In this document: one piece after another, positions 60,367 to 64,000 of the stretch
Layout of the letters: the number at the start of each line of letters is the position of its first letter
Numbering within the stretch: the first letter of the stretch is position 1
Source: Micropruina sp.
GTDB lineage: Bacteria; Actinomycetota; Actinomycetes; Propionibacteriales; Propionibacteriaceae
Direction: 5' to 3'
NCBI GenBank assembly: GCA_016716635.1
Contig: JADJVZ010000013.1
Span: forward strand, 310,001-374,000
DNA: 64,000 nt
Program-made: the position numbers and the translations under genes
The notes under the pieces: model-generated
Seen by the model: only the letters and a program-made list of their open reading frames with translations
What the model was told of the DNA's origin: nothing
Database searches by the model: none

Positions 60367-62094
60367 ATGGCCACTGTCGCGGATGACCTTTGGGCGTTGC
60401 TAGTCAAGGCTGGAGTTCGCCGATGCTACGGCATTGTCGGTGATGCTCTGAACCCCATCATGAATGCCCTGCGCGCCAATGGCCAGGTGGAGTTCATTCA
60501 CGTTCGGAATGAAGAATATGGCGCCCTGGCGGCGTCGGGTGAGGCCTATCTGACCGGTGAGCCGGTCGTCGTGTGCGGCACCGCCGGACCCGGTGCCACG
60601 CATCTTCTCAACGGCCTGATCGACGCGCTCCACGAGCGAGTTCCCGTGATCGCGATTGTCGGAGACGTGGAGTCGGCGATCATCGATACCTACGCCATCG
60701 AGGAGATCAGTCCGTACGACCTGTTCCGCACCGGATCGTTGTACACGGCCCGACTCGTCAGTCCCCACCAACTGCCCACCGTCCTCTCCACTGTTCTGTC
60801 GACGGCGATCAGTCGGCAGGGCCCGGTCGTCTTGTCCATCCCGGGCGACGTGGCGGCGGCGAAGTCCGTCGAACGTCGTCTCGGATGGACACGACCCTCG
60901 CAAGAAGCCACCGTGCCGACGGAGGACGTGCTCGGAGCAGTGGCCGACGTCATCAACAACGCAGAGAAGGTGGCGATCTTCGCTGGGGCCGGTTGTCGAG
61001 GGGCCGAGGCCGAGCTCAAGGCCGTGGCCGACGCGCTCAAAGCTCCGGTCGGGTTCAGTTTCCGCGGCAAGCAGTGGGTTGAGCACGCCACCGACAACTC
61101 TGTCGGCATGACGGGTCTCATTGGGTGGGGATCCTGCTACGCAGCTTTGCACGAGGCCGACGTCCTGCTGATGCTGGGAACGAACTTCCCCTTCTCGACG
61201 TTCTTGCCGGACAAGAACGTGGTCATCGTTCAAGTCGATTCCGACGCCACCAGTCTGGGCCGCCGCACGCCGGTCGACTTTCCTTTGCACGGCGACGTGA
61301 AGGCTACCCTCCAGGCGCTTGTTCCGCGTCTCCAGGCCAAGACCAACGATCACTTCCTCACGAAGCACCTTGAGGCGACCGAACACGAGGTGCGCCGGAT
61401 GAATCACTATGTCGTTGACGGCACGACGCGCCTGCCGATCCGGCCGGAGTACCTGGTGTCCGTCCTGGATCGGCTGGCATCCGATTCGGCCATCTTCTCC
61501 ATCGATACGGGGACCGCGTGCATCTGGGCGGCCCGGTATCTCAGAACATCACCGGAACGACGTATCCTCGCGTCCTACAGCTGGGCGAGCATGGCGACTG
61601 CAAGTCCCAAAGCGTTCGGGGCCGCCCTGAGTTACCCAGGACGCCAAACGATCGCCCTGTGCGGTGACGGTGGTTTCTCAATGCTCGGCATCGGTGACTT
61701 GATGACGCAAGTGCAGCATAAGACGCCGGTCGTGAACATCATTCTGAATAACTCGATGCTCGATTTCGTCAACATCGAGCAGCAAGAAGCGGGGATCGTT
61801 CCCTTTGGGACCGATCTGGCGAATCCGGACTATTCCAAGGTCGCGGAAGCGTTTGGCGCCAAGGGTATTCGCATCAGCAGGCCGGAGGATGTAGAGAGTG
61901 GTCTCACGGAGGCGCTGAACTACACGGACGGGCCCGTCGTCGTCGACGTGTTGGTGGACAAGAACGCACTCGCCCTGCCTCAGCACGTACCGCTCCAGAC
62001 GGCTGAGGGGTTCACCCTCAGCGCCGCCAAGCAGGCCCTGTCTGGGCACGTGGGGATCTTCCAAGAAGCGTTGGACAACATCCGCCTGCTCTAG
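60367..62094 (+). CDS. poxB: Pyruvate oxidase / pyruvate:quinone oxidoreductase
   Basis: 575 aa, thiamine-diphosphate and FAD enzyme that decarboxylates pyruvate to acetate (quinone type) at the membrane surface. The N-terminal TPP-pyrimidine domain has RNEEYGALAASGEAYLTG, with the conserved Glu that activates thiamine. The central domain (VAIFAGAGCRGAEAELKAVADALKAPV) binds FAD. The C-terminal TPP domain has LCGDGGFSMLGIGDL...ILNNSML, the GDG-x24-NN motif. GGGAGG lies 7 nt before ATG. It sits between a decayed folP fragment and the intact folP2-type gene, as if inserted into a duplicated locus. Confidence 0.93.
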   Translation: MATVADDLWALLVKAGVRRCYGIVGDALNPIMNALRANGQVEFIHVRNEEYGALAASGEAYLTGEPVVVCGTAGPGATHLLNGLIDALHERVPVIAIVGDVESAIIDTYAIEEISPYDLFRTGSLYTARLVSPHQLPTVLSTVLSTAISRQGPVVLSIPGDVAAAKSVERRLGWTRPSQEATVPTEDVLGAVADVINNAEKVAIFAGAGCRGAEAELKAVADALKAPVGFSFRGKQWVEHATDNSVGMTGLIGWGSCYAALHEADVLLMLGTNFPFSTFLPDKNVVIVQVDSDATSLGRRTPVDFPLHGDVKATLQALVPRLQAKTNDHFLTKHLEATEHEVRRMNHYVVDGTTRLPIRPEYLVSVLDRLASDSAIFSIDTGTACIWAARYLRTSPERRILASYSWASMATASPKAFGAALSYPGRQTIALCGDGGFSMLGIGDLMTQVQHKTPVVNIILNNSMLDFVNIEQQEAGIVPFGTDLANPDYSKVAEAFGAKGIRISRPEDVESGLTEALNYTDGPVVVDVLVDKNALALPQHVPLQTAEGFTLSAAKQALSGHVGIFQEALDNIRLL

Positions 62095-62261
62095 GCTCAC
62101 GGTGGTCGGCCCGTCGTCGGCCAACATCAGTGTTCCCATGACCCACTCTTGCCTCCTCGGGGCCACTTCCGGCGCCGTGGACGACACGTGACCGAGGCGT
62201 GAGGTCTCACGGTGGTCGTCCCTGGGTGGGCGCAAGGGCCCGCCGGTGGCAGGCTGGACCG

Positions 62262-63200
62262 ATGACCTTCGACGTCTGGGATGTGCCCATCGCCCCCGCG
62301 CCGGCGCTCGTGTTGGCGGGGCAGCGGTTCGATGCCGCGCGTCCGGCGGTGATGGGCATCATGAACCGCACCCCCGACTCGTTCTACGCCGCGGCCCGGT
62401 TCACCGACATGGGTCCGGCGTTGGATGCCCTCGATCGGATGGTCGCCGACGGCATGGACATCTTGGACGTGGGTGGCGTCCGGGCCGGCGAAGAGGGCGA
62501 CTGGGTCGAGGTGCCGGAGGAGATCGAGCGGGTGCGTCCGTTTCTGGTCGCCGTCCGGAAGCGGCACCCGAACCTGCTGCTGAGCCTCGACACCTGGCGG
62601 GCCGACGTGGCGCGGGCCTGCGCGGACGTCCGCATCGACCTCATCAACGACACCTGGCAGGGCGCTGATCCGACGTTGGTCGAAGTGGCCGCGGAGCTGG
62701 GCGCCGGCTACGTCGTCTCTCATACGGGGGGCGCCGCCCCGCGCACCGATCCGCACGGGGTCACCTATGGGCCCCTCCCCGAGCAGCCCGATGGGGTGGT
62801 TGCGGACGTTCTGCGAGTGCTGACTGCCGGTGCCGAGCGGGCGCGGACCATCGGCATCCCACCCGAGCGGATCCTCATCGATCCGACCCTCGATTTCGGC
62901 AAGACCACGGCCCATTCGCTGCGCACTCTTCGCGCGACGGGCCAGGTGGCGTCCCTGGGTTACCCGGTGCTCCAGGCCTTGTCACGCAAGGATTTCGTGG
63001 GCGAGACCCTCGACCTGCCCGTGGATGATCGCCTCGAAGGCACGCTCGCCGCCACCGCCGTCGCCGGTTGGCTCGGGACGGTCGTCTTCCGCGCCCACGA
63101 CGTCAAAGCCACCCGGCGGGTGGTCGACATGGTGGCGTCGATCCGCGGCGATCGTCCGGCCGCGGTGAACGTCCGCGGAGTGCCCGGGAGCGGTCACTGA
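62262..63200 (+). CDS. folP2: Dihydropteroate synthase homologue, FolP2 type
   Basis: 312 aa, TIM-barrel protein of the DHPS family. GIMNRTPDSFY corresponds to the pterin-loop NVTPDSF, MDILDVGGVRAGEEGDWV replaces the canonical DIGGESTRPG, and INDTWQG, HTGG and LIDPTLDFGKT complete the barrel. These substitutions match the actinobacterial second homologue (FolP2), reported not to have ordinary DHPS activity in mycobacteria, so a direct folate role is doubtful. ATG 62262 begins the conserved part. A fragment of the same gene lies at 60080. Confidence 0.87.
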   Translation: MTFDVWDVPIAPAPALVLAGQRFDAARPAVMGIMNRTPDSFYAAARFTDMGPALDALDRMVADGMDILDVGGVRAGEEGDWVEVPEEIERVRPFLVAVRKRHPNLLLSLDTWRADVARACADVRIDLINDTWQGADPTLVEVAAELGAGYVVSHTGGAAPRTDPHGVTYGPLPEQPDGVVADVLRVLTAGAERARTIGIPPERILIDPTLDFGKTTAHSLRTLRATGQVASLGYPVLQALSRKDFVGETLDLPVDDRLEGTLAATAVAGWLGTVVFRAHDVKATRRVVDMVASIRGDRPAAVNVRGVPGSGH

Positions 63201-63230
63201 GCCCACCGCCGCTACTCAGGGGGTCGCCGA

Positions 63231-63255
63231 CACCCCTGGGATTCCCCAGGGGGTG
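63231..63255. terminator. Hairpin between convergent folP2-type and membrane-protein genes
   Basis: CACCCCTGGG pairs with CCCAGGGGGTG (one bulge) around a short loop, 30 bp after the folP2 stop and 23 bp from the convergent gene's stop. Confidence 0.6.
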
Positions 63256-63277
63256 CGCTGGGCTGACCTGAGACGGA

Positions 63278-64000
63278 TCAGCCGCCGATCTTCATCTGCC
63301 CGAAGCTGGCTGAAAGCGCCGACGCGTTCGTCGCATCGTCGGTTTCGAGGACCGAGAACACCACTGACAGGTTCCCGTCCAAACGCTCAATAACGAGGAG
63401 AACGACATTCGCCTCCTTACCGTCGGCGAACGTGACCAGACCCGATGCCGATGCGGCCTTGGCCCCCTGAACTACTGCCTGACCAACCTTCTGGGCGCCC
63501 ATTTTCGTGACTGACATGTCGAGATAGTGACCGGGCAGATAGGCCCACAACGAGTCCCGGACACCAACGATGTTCTTGGCGGGGTTCCCCACCACCCCTT
63601 GTACGAGGAGCGCTTTCCACGTGCCGGCCGTCTTACCCTCGGCCCACACGGACACCCCGCACGTGGTCCACGGGGGATGCCCCAAGCCGTTCCACCCGGT
63701 GGGGGAGGGAAGGGTGACGTACCCGTCAGACAACCGACCGTCGGCGCCCTTGGCGGCCGTGCAGGGACCTGACGGGGCCACGATTCCTGCGGCGGCTGCG
63801 GCAGCTTGAGCGCTGGAGGCGGCGGACGAGGTCGCCGAGGAGGTAGCTGACGGCGCGGGTGCCACCTGTTTGGTGGTGAGCATGCGATACCCGCCCCACG
63901 CCAGGAGACCGATCAGGAGGCCGACAACACACCCTAGGAGGACCTTCACAGGCATGGGCAGCTTCCGGCGCGGCGGGGTCGGCATCACCGGCGGCATCCC
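63278..64000 (-). CDS. Membrane-anchored protein with extracytoplasmic domain (5' end outside window)
   Basis: At least 240 aa; the frame is open to the window edge, so the start may lie beyond 64000. The proline-rich basic start (MPTPPRRKLPMPVK) is followed by a membrane segment (VLLGCVVGLLIGLLAWGGYRM), an Ala/Ser/Thr-rich stalk and a ~160-aa outer domain: CTAAKGADGRLSDGYVTLPSPTGWNGLGHPPWTTCG with two cysteines, later ANVVLLVIERLDGNLSVVFSVLETDDA. Its plan is like that of the protein at 11446-12543. Function unknown. Confidence 0.78.
   Translation of the reverse strand, partial: GMPPVMPTPPRRKLPMPVKVLLGCVVGLLIGLLAWGGYRMLTTKQVAPAPSATSSATSSAASSAQAAAAAAGIVAPSGPCTAAKGADGRLSDGYVTLPSPTGWNGLGHPPWTTCGVSVWAEGKTAGTWKALLVQGVVGNPAKNIVGVRDSLWAYLPGHYLDMSVTKMGAQKVGQAVVQGAKAASASGLVTFADGKEANVVLLVIERLDGNLSVVFSVLETDDATNASALSASFGQMKIGG

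Overview
The window is high-GC DNA with actinobacterial gene style: GTG starts, strong AGGAGG-type ribosome sites, and the order gyrA, DUF3566 membrane protein, tRNA-Ile near the start. Many LacI/ABC-sugar/glycosidase clusters and a FolP2-type dihydropteroate synthase homologue fit a Propionibacteriaceae-like actinomycete. That lineage call is inference from gene content, not a database result.

Layout. 1-3.3 kb is a conserved core (gyrA, DUF3566, tRNA-Ile-GAT). 3.5-9.1 kb is a mobile-element graveyard: a truncated ISL3 element, an IS3-family element with 28-bp inverted repeats, the remnant of a ubiquitin-like conjugation locus (5'-truncated E1/ThiF domain plus a DUF6527-type gene), and an IS1634-family element with a decayed transposase, flanked by a ~350-bp direct repeat. 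9.1-11 kb is a membrane-anchored P-loop NTPase. 11.4-15.3 kb holds two cell-surface proteins and a serine hydrolase. 15.6-17.3 kb is a series of decayed gene fragments, two of them copies of genes that are intact elsewhere in the window.

17.4-25.1 kb is a beta-galactosidase (GH35-like) operon with an Rbs-type ABC transporter and a divergent LacI regulator. 25.2-30.5 kb holds a MarR/zinc-ribbon pair, then a membrane 4Fe-4S protein, a two-repeat membrane-anchored protein, a response regulator and a histidine kinase, followed by a ferritin-like DUF2202 protein. Tandem 11-bp-spaced boxes lie upstream of both the 4Fe-4S operon and DUF2202. 30.7-34.4 kb has Fic, SRPBCC and ATP-grasp genes.

35-41.5 kb is an ABC sugar importer with LacI and an alpha-galactosidase. 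41.6-46.9 kb has accessory single genes (pRiA4b ORF-3 family, GNAT, DUF5996, AAA/DUF4143 ATPase). 47.2-50.5 kb is a LacI/alpha-galactosidase pair, followed by an HTH/PIN toxin-antitoxin module. 52.1-57.5 kb is a fourth sugar cluster (LacI, binding protein, two permeases, GH32-like hydrolase), then a FitA/VapC module. 58.2-64 kb returns to metabolism: phosphoglycerate mutase, prephenate dehydratase, pyruvate oxidase, FolP2 homologue and a membrane-anchored protein cut by the window end.

Together the four sugar clusters suggest uptake and intracellular breakdown of galactosides, raffinose-type sugars and possibly fructosides, each under its own LacI repressor. The most distinctive non-coding features are a four-copy family of ~92-102-bp palindromes, an 82-bp near-perfect palindrome, a 4 x 23-bp tandem repeat in front of the DUF4143 ATPase, and the response-regulator boxes at 26.2 and 29.7 kb.
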